Shown here: in pieces, positions 1-6,495 of the stretch
Position numbering within the stretch: the first letter of the stretch is position 1
Layout of the letters: each line of letters opens with the position of its first letter
NCBI GenBank assembly: GCA_029261615.1
Contig: JAJDAX010000153.1
Coordinates: 1 to 7,538, forward strand
Source: Nitrospinaceae bacterium
GTDB taxonomy: Bacteria > Nitrospinota > Nitrospinia > Nitrospinales > Nitrospinaceae
Length of the DNA stretch: 7,538 bases
Direction: 5' to 3'
Position numbers and translations under genes: made by a program
Notes under the pieces: model-generated
What the model saw: the letters and a program-made list of their open reading frames with translations, nothing else
Told to the model about the DNA's origin: nothing
The model's database searches: none

Positions 1-321
1 GTCCCTGGGTTGATTGCAACCTATTATGATATTGATCTGGATGGCCAGCTCGATTATGCGGTCACTCGGAAGATCATAAAAAAGGTTCCGAGTGCGAAGG
101 TGACGATCGAGGAAGCCATCGTCATTGCCAAGGTAGACCAGTTGGCTATCTATATGTCGCACCCGACCATTTATTTTACTAAAAAATATCCCCTGTTTTA
201 TTGTCGGGGACTCGACTTTAGAAAAAACTGCCAGAACATCTGGGTGGATGTTGGCGAGGACGGATTGAATGGAAATGAAACGCTTTATACCCTCTCCGTA
301 CCGAACTTCCCGGTTCGTTAA
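1..321 (+). CDS. 3' end of an unidentified protein with a calcium-loop-like motif (5' end outside window)
   Basis: The reading frame is open from the first base of the window to a TAA at 319-321, so this is probably the C-terminal 106 residues of a longer protein; a TTG at 10 is an in-frame possible start but has no reason to be preferred. The visible part begins with YYDIDLDGQLDYA, whose DxDxDGxxD spacing resembles EF-hand-like, FG-GAP or thrombospondin-type-3 calcium loops. A second Asp/Gly/Asn-rich stretch, DVGEDGLNGNE, lies near the end, with two cysteines (in FYCRG and KNCQN) nine residues apart. No family is recognised with confidence. The 3' end overlaps the start of the downstream cytochrome gene by 53 bp in another frame, which suggests the two are cotranscribed and translationally coupled. 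By analogy with its neighbour it may act in the cell envelope, but its N-terminus is not visible, so export cannot be judged. Confidence 0.6.
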   Translation, partial: VPGLIATYYDIDLDGQLDYAVTRKIIKKVPSAKVTIEEAIVIAKVDQLAIYMSHPTIYFTKKYPLFYCRGLDFRKNCQNIWVDVGEDGLNGNETLYTLSVPNFPVR

Positions 322-1897
322 TTTAACCTCTTGCTTCGCACTGGGTTTCTTTCTGATTTACGGGACCGTTTTTGCTCATTCCAACGATCCTGCCAAACCT
401 GAACAAGGTCAAGATCACCACAGTGGACATCATCAAGGTCATAGCGATGGTGGCATGATTGAGCGCAACGGCAAGAAGTTTCGCCGCGGTGCCGGGGAAA
501 CCGTCTACAAACACATGTGTGTTTTTTGCCACGGAGCCGATGGCAACGGCGGCGGCCGGGCGACCAGCTATCTCTACCCCTGGCCGCGTGATTTTCGCAA
601 GGGAATCTATAAGCACCGCAGCACGCCCAGTGGGTCGTTGCCGGTCGATGAAGATATTTACGAGACCATCATGGACGGTGTCCCGGGAACGGCCATGCCG
701 GCTTGGAAAAGCGCACTGTCCGAGGAAGAAGCCTGGTCGGTAATCGAATACCTCAAAAAATTCTCTCCACGATTTGAAAGTGAAAAGCCGAAGGAGCCGG
801 TCAAGGTAGATCAGGTTCCGGCAACGACAGCCGATGCATTGGCTCATGGTGAGGCTCTCTATAAGGAGTTGCGTTGTCAGCGTTGTCATGGCACCGACCT
901 CAAGGGTGAAGGCCCGATGGCAGGTGATTTGTTTGACATCTGGGACCACAGGTCCTTTGTCTACGATCTAACCAACCCGAATACCTACAAATGGGGTTTC
1001 AATAAAAAAGAAATTTTCATGACCCTGAGTACCGGGGTGGATGGAACACCCATGAAGTCCTACCACCACCTGACTGAAGCCGATCGCTGGGATTTGACTG
1101 CATTTGTTGAATCAAAAGTTAAAAAAGAAACCTATCAACCAGCCGAATACGAGATAGATCTGACTGTTAAGAAAATATCCGGGGAGCTTGACGATGATCC
1201 GGACAATGCAATCTGGGAAGGAGTCCAGATCAACGAAGTGAAGTTGGTCCCGCTCAATGCCAGAAGGGACCCAATAAACAGGGTCCAGTTGCAGACCCTG
1301 ATAAACGATGAAGACATTGCGTTTCGGGTCACCTGGGACGATCCGGTTCCAAATCATACATCGAGTCGGCATCAGGATTTTAAAGACGCCATTGCCCTGG
1401 AGTTTGCACTGGGGTCCGTAACCTTGCACACTCACGGTCACAACGAACCGTTTTTCGGGATGGGGAATCGCGGCAAGCCGGTCAACATCTGGCAGTGGAG
1501 GGCCGACTGGCAAAAGGAAATCGAGACGAAAAAAGCACTCGAATATGCCACAGATGAGCACATGGATATGGATGTCATGATATTCGGAGGAGAGGTCAAC
1601 CCGGTCGATTCGCTGACTCCATTCCGAGAGGTCCCGATTGAAGAATTGAATGCCGAGGGCTTCGGAACCCTGACCCCCCAGCCCAAAACCAAGCAGAATA
1701 TTAGCGGCAAGGGGGTCTATAAGGACGGAAAATGGACCGTGGTTTTCAGGCGGTCACTGGATTCGCTTAACAAGTGGGATGTGAAATTTACCAGTGGACA
1801 CCCCATTTTAATGGGGTTTGCTGTCTGGGACGGGAAGCTTCAAGACAGAAATGGCCGGAAAACCATATCAATGTGGCAGAGACTCAATTTGCCATAA
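269..1897 (+). CDS. Exported diheme cytochrome c fused to an ethylbenzene-dehydrogenase-type heme b domain (NxrC-like gamma subunit)
   Basis: This 542-residue protein is predicted to be a periplasmic electron carrier with three hemes. The N-terminus is a signal peptide: basic residues (K4, R5, R12, R15), a hydrophobic core at about 19-35, and a likely cleavage after VFA (A36). A His-rich stretch follows (five His in 50-58). Cytochrome c domain 1 has CVFCH at 84-88 with M143 (in TAMPAW) as the likely distal ligand. Domain 2 has CQRCH at 203-207 with M262 (in GTPMKSY) as the likely ligand. Residues about 290-540 match the EB_dh/DMSO-reductase gamma-type heme-binding domain: FFGMGNRGKPVNIWQW around M398, and FAVWDGKLQDRNG near the end. 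In this family heme b is held by Met and Lys; M398 is the candidate Met and the Lys is not assigned. Start ATG 269 is chosen because GGCGAGGA at 253-260 sits 8 nt upstream; ATG 275 is an alternative. Such subunits pass electrons to or from a molybdenum enzyme, but no alpha or beta subunit lies in the window, so the partner is unknown. The nxrC assignment is an inference. Confidence 0.9.
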   Translation: MEMKRFIPSPYRTSRFVNLTSCFALGFFLIYGTVFAHSNDPAKPEQGQDHHSGHHQGHSDGGMIERNGKKFRRGAGETVYKHMCVFCHGADGNGGGRATSYLYPWPRDFRKGIYKHRSTPSGSLPVDEDIYETIMDGVPGTAMPAWKSALSEEEAWSVIEYLKKFSPRFESEKPKEPVKVDQVPATTADALAHGEALYKELRCQRCHGTDLKGEGPMAGDLFDIWDHRSFVYDLTNPNTYKWGFNKKEIFMTLSTGVDGTPMKSYHHLTEADRWDLTAFVESKVKKETYQPAEYEIDLTVKKISGELDDDPDNAIWEGVQINEVKLVPLNARRDPINRVQLQTLINDEDIAFRVTWDDPVPNHTSSRHQDFKDAIALEFALGSVTLHTHGHNEPFFGMGNRGKPVNIWQWRADWQKEIETKKALEYATDEHMDMDVMIFGGEVNPVDSLTPFREVPIEELNAEGFGTLTPQPKTKQNISGKGVYKDGKWTVVFRRSLDSLNKWDVKFTSGHPILMGFAVWDGKLQDRNGRKTISMWQRLNLP

Positions 1898-1917
1898 ATC
1901 CTGTTCAGGGTTATGAT
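1889..1917 (+). promoter_or_regulatory. Candidate sigma70-type promoter for the NHL gene
   Basis: TTGCCA (1889-1894) and TATGAT (1912-1917) are separated by 17 bp; each hexamer differs from the consensus at one base. The -35 box overlaps the last codons and stop of the cytochrome gene. Transcription would start near 1924 and give a leader of about 85 nt before the NHL start codon at 2009. This is a consensus match by eye, without experimental support. Confidence 0.5.
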
Positions 1918-1959
1918 ATGGGGCATCGAGCCACGATGAGGTTGAGCAGGTATCTTACC

Positions 1960-1991
1960 GGATCATGGAATGTTTCCATGATCCCGTTTTT
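1960..1991 (+). terminator. Intrinsic-terminator-like hairpin in the leader of the NHL gene
   Basis: A perfect 11-bp stem (1960-1970 pairing with 1974-1984) encloses the 3-nt loop TGT and is followed by CG and five T (1987-1991), the form of a Rho-independent terminator. It ends 17 nt before the NHL start codon and 4 nt before its Shine-Dalgarno sequence, so no promoter fits between hairpin and gene. It may terminate the cytochrome transcript, attenuate the NHL gene, or protect a processed 3' end. Two smaller hairpins lie just upstream: CATCG/CGATG at 1924-1938 and GGTA/TACC at 1949-1959, the latter abutting this stem. Confidence 0.6.
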
Positions 1992-2008
1992 GATTGGGAG
2001 GTAGGTTA

Positions 2009-3523
2009 ATGTCCGACGAAGAAAAAGAGCGGGCCGGAGAAACGGAAGAGGCGCTGGAAGTTGCCGAAGACGATCTGGTCGAAGAGGAAATTGAAGAGGA
2101 CGCTCTTACTGAAGAAGAGATGGATGAGGTCGAGGAGGTTGAAGAGGAAGCGGCCGTGGAAGTTGGGGCTGTGCTCGTCCTTGGTCAGAGTGACTTTGAG
2201 ACACGTGAAGCCAATCGCGGGGCAGACGACCCGAGTGATAATACATTGATGGAACCGCAGTTTATTCACCGCTTTGGTGATATGGTTTTCGTCTCTGACC
2301 GGGGTAACCACAGGGTGCTGGCATGGAACACATTACCGGAAGAAAACGGTGAACCGGCTAGTCTGGTTCTCGGGCAGGAGGATTTCGCCGACTGCATGGA
2401 AAACCGGGGAATCACCACGACTCTGGATGAGATGACTTCAGGATTGGGTGATGAAAACCTTGAAGGCTTTACCATCAGTAAACCGGAAGAAGACACCCTG
2501 TCGGCTCCGGGTGGATTGTGGGTTGTACAGAATAAACTTTATGTCGCGGACAGTGGTAACCACCGTGTCCTCTGCTGGAATGGTATTCCCGTAGACGATG
2601 GTGAAGCACCCAACCTTGTAATGGGGCAGGACAACCTGGATTGTGGCGAGGCCAATCGCCGCGGGTTGGTCGGGTCGGGTTCCCTGTTTTTCCCCTTTGG
2701 TATGTGCTCAGGGGACGATAACCGTATTTTCGTTGCAGACAAAGACAACCACCGGGTCTTGATATGGGCCAAGCCTCCGTTCAATAACGGCTGGAATGCC
2801 GATGTGTGTCTTGGTCAGACCAGCTTTGACGAGCGCGAGCCTAACCGGGGCGACTTTGATCAGGTAACACCCGAGTCCCTCAGTTTTCCAACCAGTGTGT
2901 TTTTCCACGATGAGACGTCGAAACTATTTGTGGTTGATCAGGGCAATAACCGGGTTCTGATTTGGAATAAAGTTCCTTCAGAAAATGGTGTGCCTGCCGA
3001 TCTGGTTCTCGGTCAGCGCGATTTTTATTCGCGTGATGTGAACATGGGGCTGGGCAGCACCCGGGCGAATGAAGCCAGCCTGTTTTTCCCAACAGACGTT
3101 GTGTTTGGCAGAAAAGGATTGTTTGTTTCGGATTCAGGGAACAATCGGGTCATGGTCTGGAAAGAAATGCCAACTGAAAATGGTCAGCCGGCAGATATTG
3201 TCCTGGGCCAAAAATCCTTTTTTGATAGTAAATTTAATCGATGGGACGAGGCCTCTTCCTCTACATTGAATGATCCATACGGGATGTTTCTGGAAGAAGA
3301 TCCGGAAGATGAAGAGGATCAGGGTCGCATTTGGATTTGTGACCGTGGCAATTCACGGGTCGTGGTGTGGGACGCACTGCCAAATCCTCCTGGTCATGAT
3401 GATGAGGAGGAAGATCTGGACAACCTGCCACCTGAAGTGGAAGACAATGAACTCCTCATGGGGTATGACGAAGACTTTGAAGACGACGATGACGATGAAG
3501 ACGAGGCATTGTCTTCTGGCTGA
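2009..3523 (+). CDS. NHL-repeat beta-propeller protein with acidic N- and C-terminal tails
   Basis: This 504-residue protein carries six NHL motifs of the form V.D.GN.RVL.W, starting near residues 95, 179, 242, 308, 373 and 443. Each is preceded by a companion LVLGQ.DF.....NRG segment (first at about 56-71); a degenerate seventh, LLMGYDEDF, lies near the C-terminus. The unit is about 63-70 residues, except that blade 1 to 2 is 84 because of an insert. NHL repeats fold as a beta-propeller used for binding proteins, RNA or other ligands; no enzymatic motif is seen. Residues 1-51 contain 28 Asp/Glu and the last 44 contain 23, so the protein should be strongly acidic. No signal peptide or membrane segment is visible, pointing to the cytoplasm. 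ATG 2009 is chosen because GGGAGG at 1996-2001 lies 7 nt upstream; an in-frame TTG at 1994 overlaps that site and is unlikely. The gene follows the cytochrome gene but is separated from it by a terminator-like hairpin. Its ligand is unknown. Confidence 0.88.
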   Translation: MSDEEKERAGETEEALEVAEDDLVEEEIEEDALTEEEMDEVEEVEEEAAVEVGAVLVLGQSDFETREANRGADDPSDNTLMEPQFIHRFGDMVFVSDRGNHRVLAWNTLPEENGEPASLVLGQEDFADCMENRGITTTLDEMTSGLGDENLEGFTISKPEEDTLSAPGGLWVVQNKLYVADSGNHRVLCWNGIPVDDGEAPNLVMGQDNLDCGEANRRGLVGSGSLFFPFGMCSGDDNRIFVADKDNHRVLIWAKPPFNNGWNADVCLGQTSFDEREPNRGDFDQVTPESLSFPTSVFFHDETSKLFVVDQGNNRVLIWNKVPSENGVPADLVLGQRDFYSRDVNMGLGSTRANEASLFFPTDVVFGRKGLFVSDSGNNRVMVWKEMPTENGQPADIVLGQKSFFDSKFNRWDEASSSTLNDPYGMFLEEDPEDEEDQGRIWICDRGNSRVVVWDALPNPPGHDDEEEDLDNLPPEVEDNELLMGYDEDFEDDDDDEDEALSSG

Positions 3524-3555
3524 CTTGTCTATCTAATTGAAAAAAGCATGACCAT

Positions 3556-3591
3556 AACCCGGCAGGGCTTCGGCTCTCGCCGGGTTTTTTT
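3556..3591 (+). terminator. Rho-independent terminator after the NHL gene
   Basis: AACCCGGC (3556-3563) pairs perfectly with GCCGGGTT (3579-3586). The stem continues as AGGGC/GCTCT, with one wobble and one bulged C, around a TTCG tetraloop. Seven T (3585-3591) follow directly. It lies 32 bp after the NHL stop. The minus-strand methyltransferase gene ends at 3601 on the other side. In that direction the hairpin is followed by TTTTTT only after a gap of about 10 nt, so termination of that gene here is possible but less certain. Confidence 0.9.
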
Positions 3592-3600
3592 GTGCGGATT

Positions 3601-4986
3601 TTATTTGCTGAAATTGATATAGGAGAAAGCTACAGGAGGTGGCGGGGTGTTGAAGGAGGTATCGATGTCCTGTTGATGATATCCGATTTTTTTGAGTGCT
3701 GGGAGCGCTCTCTGGGCTTCCCCCAGTGTGATGTAGGCAACGGTATCCGGCACACCGGTACCGCTCAGTTGCTTAACCATTTCAGCAAGGCGCTTGCGCT
3801 GTTTTTTGGGTGTGCCTTGCACCGGTGGGTATTCCAGTTTTAGTCGGTAAGGACTTTTATAAGTCTGGTTCAGAGCAGCTAAAGTCTGGATCATCAAAAG
3901 GTCAACATCCCATGGGTCCAGCCTTCTGATGTTGGGATGGGCCTGTACCAGGTCCAACGCACTCAGGACCGGTTCGCCCAATGAGTCGGACACAAAAAGG
4001 TGCTGAGGCTTAAGCGTGATGTTGGTGAACCTCAGGCTTTCACCGATGCTTTTTAACAAAGGGAAGTTAACCATATTCGTGTATTGCCCACCGTACAGTT
4101 TGAAGTAAGGTCGACCCACCCGGTTCAACTCTTCGAAACCCAGCATGCCATAGTCGAATCCGGTGTAGCCGAAAGAGGACTCCGCCAGAAGGTCGCTTGC
4201 ACGTTTTAATGTCTGAAACGCACCGGTATTGACGGGTACCGGAATTCTTTCTTCAATATTTTCAAAATGATTTTTGATTTCATCTGCATGCGGCAAGTCA
4301 GCCAGATTCGATTTGCGAAGCGTCCGTTCCCAATGGATGTGATCTAAAAAGGCCGGCAGGGTTTTCAGTCGATCGAGGTCCTTTTCCCGAAAAGCGTCGG
4401 CGAATTCGTCGAAGGGCAAAGTAATATGCGTTGGGTCGAGGTGCGGCTGAAGGAATTCTTCGAGAAACTGTCCATCCAATTTGACCAGTACTTTAGTGGC
4501 AAGATCGTCCCAGATTTCATTTGAGATGATCTGGTGTACCGGGGATTCAGATGCCACGTCCCCCGCTTCGGCGTTCATGTGAACAAAGTCCACTTGTTCG
4601 AGGTGATCCTCAAGCCGCGGTTGACGGCGAGCGCCTTTCAATATTTCTTCGGAAAAATCGCACAGGCTGTAGCGCAGGCGGGGATAGACCCGGCCTTCTG
4701 TGTCATGTGCTTTTAAAAAGGAGAGAAAAGATCCAGCCAGATTGCCATTACCCACTCCCCATTCCATGATGCGGAGCGGCCCGGAAATTGAGCTTTGCGT
4801 AACTGATTGGTAAAACCGCTCGGCAAGAGCGTGGGCGAGGCGGTGGTCCCGGCTGACGAAGGTCTGGAAATGGTCGTGGATTCCCGGTCCTTGAATGCCG
4901 TAAAAAATGGCATTGACGTGGGTTTGCCAGAAATCAGAAGATTGAAAGTCGCCAAGAGGGCGGACGTTAGGCGGCGGCGGTCGCAT
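3601..4986 (-). CDS. Divergent MidA/NDUFAF7-like (DUF185) SAM-dependent methyltransferase
   Basis: This 461-residue protein appears to be a class I SAM-dependent methyltransferase of the DUF185 (Methyltransf_28) group. Motif I is IMEWGVGNGNLAG (E75, G77, G79, G81). YSLCDFSEEIL with a later Q122 matches the family's motif with acidic residue, Ser and downstream Gln. SNEIWDDL at 155-162 matches the ANE.lDA.P motif. DHFQTFVSRDHRLAHALA (38-55) aligns with the family's GDF.TSPEIS segment but lacks the usual GDF. The eukaryotic member NDUFAF7 methylates an arginine of a complex I subunit during assembly; the substrate of this protein cannot be inferred. No signal peptide is seen, so it is probably cytoplasmic. 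It is longer than I would expect for this family and has a Pro-rich N-terminus and a TPPPPVAF segment near the C-terminus. An AGGA sits about 7 nt upstream of the ATG. It lies 31 bp downstream of the TPR gene on the same strand, which suggests one operon. Confidence 0.75.
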   Translation of the reverse strand: MRPPPPNVRPLGDFQSSDFWQTHVNAIFYGIQGPGIHDHFQTFVSRDHRLAHALAERFYQSVTQSSISGPLRIMEWGVGNGNLAGSFLSFLKAHDTEGRVYPRLRYSLCDFSEEILKGARRQPRLEDHLEQVDFVHMNAEAGDVASESPVHQIISNEIWDDLATKVLVKLDGQFLEEFLQPHLDPTHITLPFDEFADAFREKDLDRLKTLPAFLDHIHWERTLRKSNLADLPHADEIKNHFENIEERIPVPVNTGAFQTLKRASDLLAESSFGYTGFDYGMLGFEELNRVGRPYFKLYGGQYTNMVNFPLLKSIGESLRFTNITLKPQHLFVSDSLGEPVLSALDLVQAHPNIRRLDPWDVDLLMIQTLAALNQTYKSPYRLKLEYPPVQGTPKKQRKRLAEMVKQLSGTGVPDTVAYITLGEAQRALPALKKIGYHQQDIDTSFNTPPPPVAFSYINFSK

Positions 4987-5017
4987 GCGGTTTCCTGGTC
5001 AATTAAGACCGCGCGGA

Positions 5018-6130
5018 TTATTGATCAGAACTGGCGGAGTTGCCGGTAGTGGAAACCTCTCCAGGAATACCGGAGCCTTCAGTATTGGTCCCACCCGTGG
5101 GTTGTTCACGAATCAGTCCTTCGTATTTGGCATGCGCTTTCATGGAATCCTCATGGCGGCCAATATCCTTGTAACACTTATACAAGTTGAGCCAAGCCAT
5201 GGCATCTCCAGGATTGAGCTCGGTCCCGACTTTGAACTCCTTGATGGCCTTTTCCAGCCGGCCTACCGAGGCGTACAAGCTACCCAGGTTGACATGAGGA
5301 ACGGCGTACTCAGGATCGAGCTCCATGGCGCGAGTGAAGGCAGCTATCGCATCATCGACCATGTTGCTGGCAGAGTAGCAGCTGCCGAGATTACACCACG
5401 CTTGCGGGTCTTTATCATTGAGGTCGACGACATAACGCGCAGCCGTAAGGGCTTCATCAAAGCGGCCGTCGTTGAAGTAGGCGGTACTTAGCGCGGATCG
5501 GAGTTCCAGGTTCTCAGGGTCGAACATCAACACTTTCTTAAGAACGACGATTTCCTCAGTGTACATTTTACTGACATCATAAGCTGCTGCCAGGTTGGCG
5601 TAGGCGAGATTGTCACTCGGGTCGATTTCCAGAACCTTTTGAAATTCACGTGCCGCATTCTCGAAAAAATCCTTGAGCATGAACGCGCCACCAAGATTGA
5701 AATGGATTTCAGCATCACCCGGGCAAAGCTCCGCCGCACGAGACAGCGTGCGGATTGCTTCGTCTTCATGATTCGACAGGGCGTAAGCAGTCCCGAGGAC
5801 TTTGTGTGCCCGCCCATGGGCATTGTCTTTCTGGATAACCACGTTTAGCATTTTGATGGCTTCATCGTAATTGCCGCCATCAATATATAGGGTGCCGAGT
5901 TCAACCTGAAGGTCCAGGTTGTCCGGGTCGGTACGCAATTCCTTTTTGACCTGCCGCGTCTTTTTCATAATGGCGGTTTCGAGCTTGATTTGCTCAGGGT
6001 CACGGACGCCCAGGTCTTCGAAAATCTCTGGATGGATTTTCATAGTAACCCAGTTCGATTTTTTCTTACTTTCCTGATCGTCCCGGAAACCTTCTACATC
6101 AAAATCCTCGTTTACATCAATCTCTGCCAT
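5018..6130 (-). CDS. Tetratricopeptide (TPR) repeat protein with eight tandem repeats
   Basis: The 370-residue protein contains eight contiguous 34-residue TPR units at about residues 72-343, each showing the pattern LG..Y......A...........P, for example VELGTLYIDGGNYDEAI and CNLGSCYSASNMVDDAI. TPR arrays form a superhelical scaffold for protein-protein contacts; no catalytic domain is present. The N-terminal 71 residues are charged, and the last 27 are a flexible Gly/Ser/Thr tail. There is no signal peptide or membrane helix, so a cytoplasmic adaptor role is likely. The start is ATG at 6128-6130 (MAEIDVNEDF) because AGGA lies 9 nt upstream. An ATG at 6167-6169 gives 383 residues but has only a weak ribosome site, and a TTG at 6182-6184 would lie about 7 nt from the predicted transcription start. 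The methyltransferase gene follows after 31 bp, so the TPR protein may work with it; this is only inferred from the arrangement. Confidence 0.88.
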   Translation of the reverse strand: MAEIDVNEDFDVEGFRDDQESKKKSNWVTMKIHPEIFEDLGVRDPEQIKLETAIMKKTRQVKKELRTDPDNLDLQVELGTLYIDGGNYDEAIKMLNVVIQKDNAHGRAHKVLGTAYALSNHEDEAIRTLSRAAELCPGDAEIHFNLGGAFMLKDFFENAAREFQKVLEIDPSDNLAYANLAAAYDVSKMYTEEIVVLKKVLMFDPENLELRSALSTAYFNDGRFDEALTAARYVVDLNDKDPQAWCNLGSCYSASNMVDDAIAAFTRAMELDPEYAVPHVNLGSLYASVGRLEKAIKEFKVGTELNPGDAMAWLNLYKCYKDIGRHEDSMKAHAKYEGLIREQPTGGTNTEGSGIPGEVSTTGNSASSDQ

Positions 6131-6197
6131 GTGTCTGGGTCCTGTTCCTTTAGGCGGGATTACATCCATAATCCCGGATTTCAATAGATTGGTTATG

Positions 6198-6227
6198 ATT
6201 CTATGTTATCCCGGCACAAGGTGTCAA
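6198..6227 (-). promoter_or_regulatory. Sigma70-type promoter for the TPR-methyltransferase operon
   Basis: Read on the minus strand, a perfect -35 box TTGACA (6227 to 6222) is followed after 18 bp by TAGAAT (6203 to 6198), which matches TATAAT at five of six bases. Transcription would begin near 6191 and give a leader of about 60 nt before the chosen ATG at 6130. This supports that start over the far-upstream TTG. No operator was recognised. Confidence 0.65.
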
Positions 6228-6301
6228 ACCCTTAGAAAAACCACTTAAAAAATTGCAAGGCCACATTTGGAACCACCCTCTGTCCATAGGCAGGGAGAGT
6301 T

Positions 6302-6365
6302 AGGGATCCGTTGTTTTTAAGGAGAAAACCCAAGTTCTCCTCCTAGGTACTCTTAACGAATCCCT
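6302..6365. repeat. Imperfect long-stem inverted repeat / structured element
   Basis: AGGGATCCGTTG (6302-6313) pairs with TAACGAATCCCT (6354-6365) over 12 positions with one C/A mismatch and one G/T wobble. An inner hairpin, AGGAGAA (6320-6326) with TTCTCCT (6335-6341), has an 8-nt loop. Asymmetric internal loops lie between the two stems. No T-tract follows on either strand, so it is not a plain terminator. It lies upstream of the divergent promoters on both sides and so in neither predicted leader. It could be a small RNA, a protein-binding site, or the relic of a small mobile repeat; no known RNA family was recognised. Confidence 0.45.
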
Positions 6366-6486
6366 TTGTCAGGTTTCAAGATGATTCACAATTCAGCATG
6401 CAGTCTCGGGCTCCCATCGACCCCCTGTCATGTTTCGCACTTCAAAAAAATCATCAATCCGACAAGCAGTATTTTTCACATGCCCT

Positions 6487-6495
6487 TGCTACAAT
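6487..6495 (+). promoter_or_regulatory. Candidate extended -10 promoter for the proline-tailed protein gene
   Basis: TGCTACAAT matches the extended -10 form TGnTATAAT with one mismatch. No convincing -35 box is present at the expected distance, which is tolerated by extended -10 promoters. Transcription would start near 6502 and give a leader of about 80 nt before ATG 6583. Confidence 0.35.

Noticed and set aside
323..949. A 208-codon open frame on the minus strand inside the cytochrome gene
   Set aside because: It lies entirely opposite a gene with clear heme motifs, has no recognisable domain, and its composition follows from the coding strand.
1112..1710. Several minus-strand open frames opposite the EB_dh domain
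   Set aside because: They overlap each other and a well-supported gene, and show no ribosome site or domain.
1994..2008. TTG at 1994 as the start of the NHL protein
   Set aside because: It begins at the Shine-Dalgarno sequence itself; ATG 2009 is 7 nt downstream of GGGAGG and is a far better start.
4985..5491. A 168-codon plus-strand open frame opposite the TPR gene
   Set aside because: It is antisense to eight regular TPR units and shows no domain of its own; it is a shadow of the repeat coding.
5102..5917. The TPR region as a DNA-level tandem repeat
   Set aside because: The 34-residue units are conserved at only a few positions, and the nucleotide sequence is not visibly repeated, so it is an old protein repeat and not a recent DNA duplication.
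6131..6184. Starts at TTG 6184 or ATG 6169 for the TPR protein
   Set aside because: The predicted transcription start near 6191 leaves almost no leader for the TTG, and the ATG at 6169 has only a weak ribosome site; ATG 6130 has AGGA at a good distance. ATG 6169 is not fully excluded.
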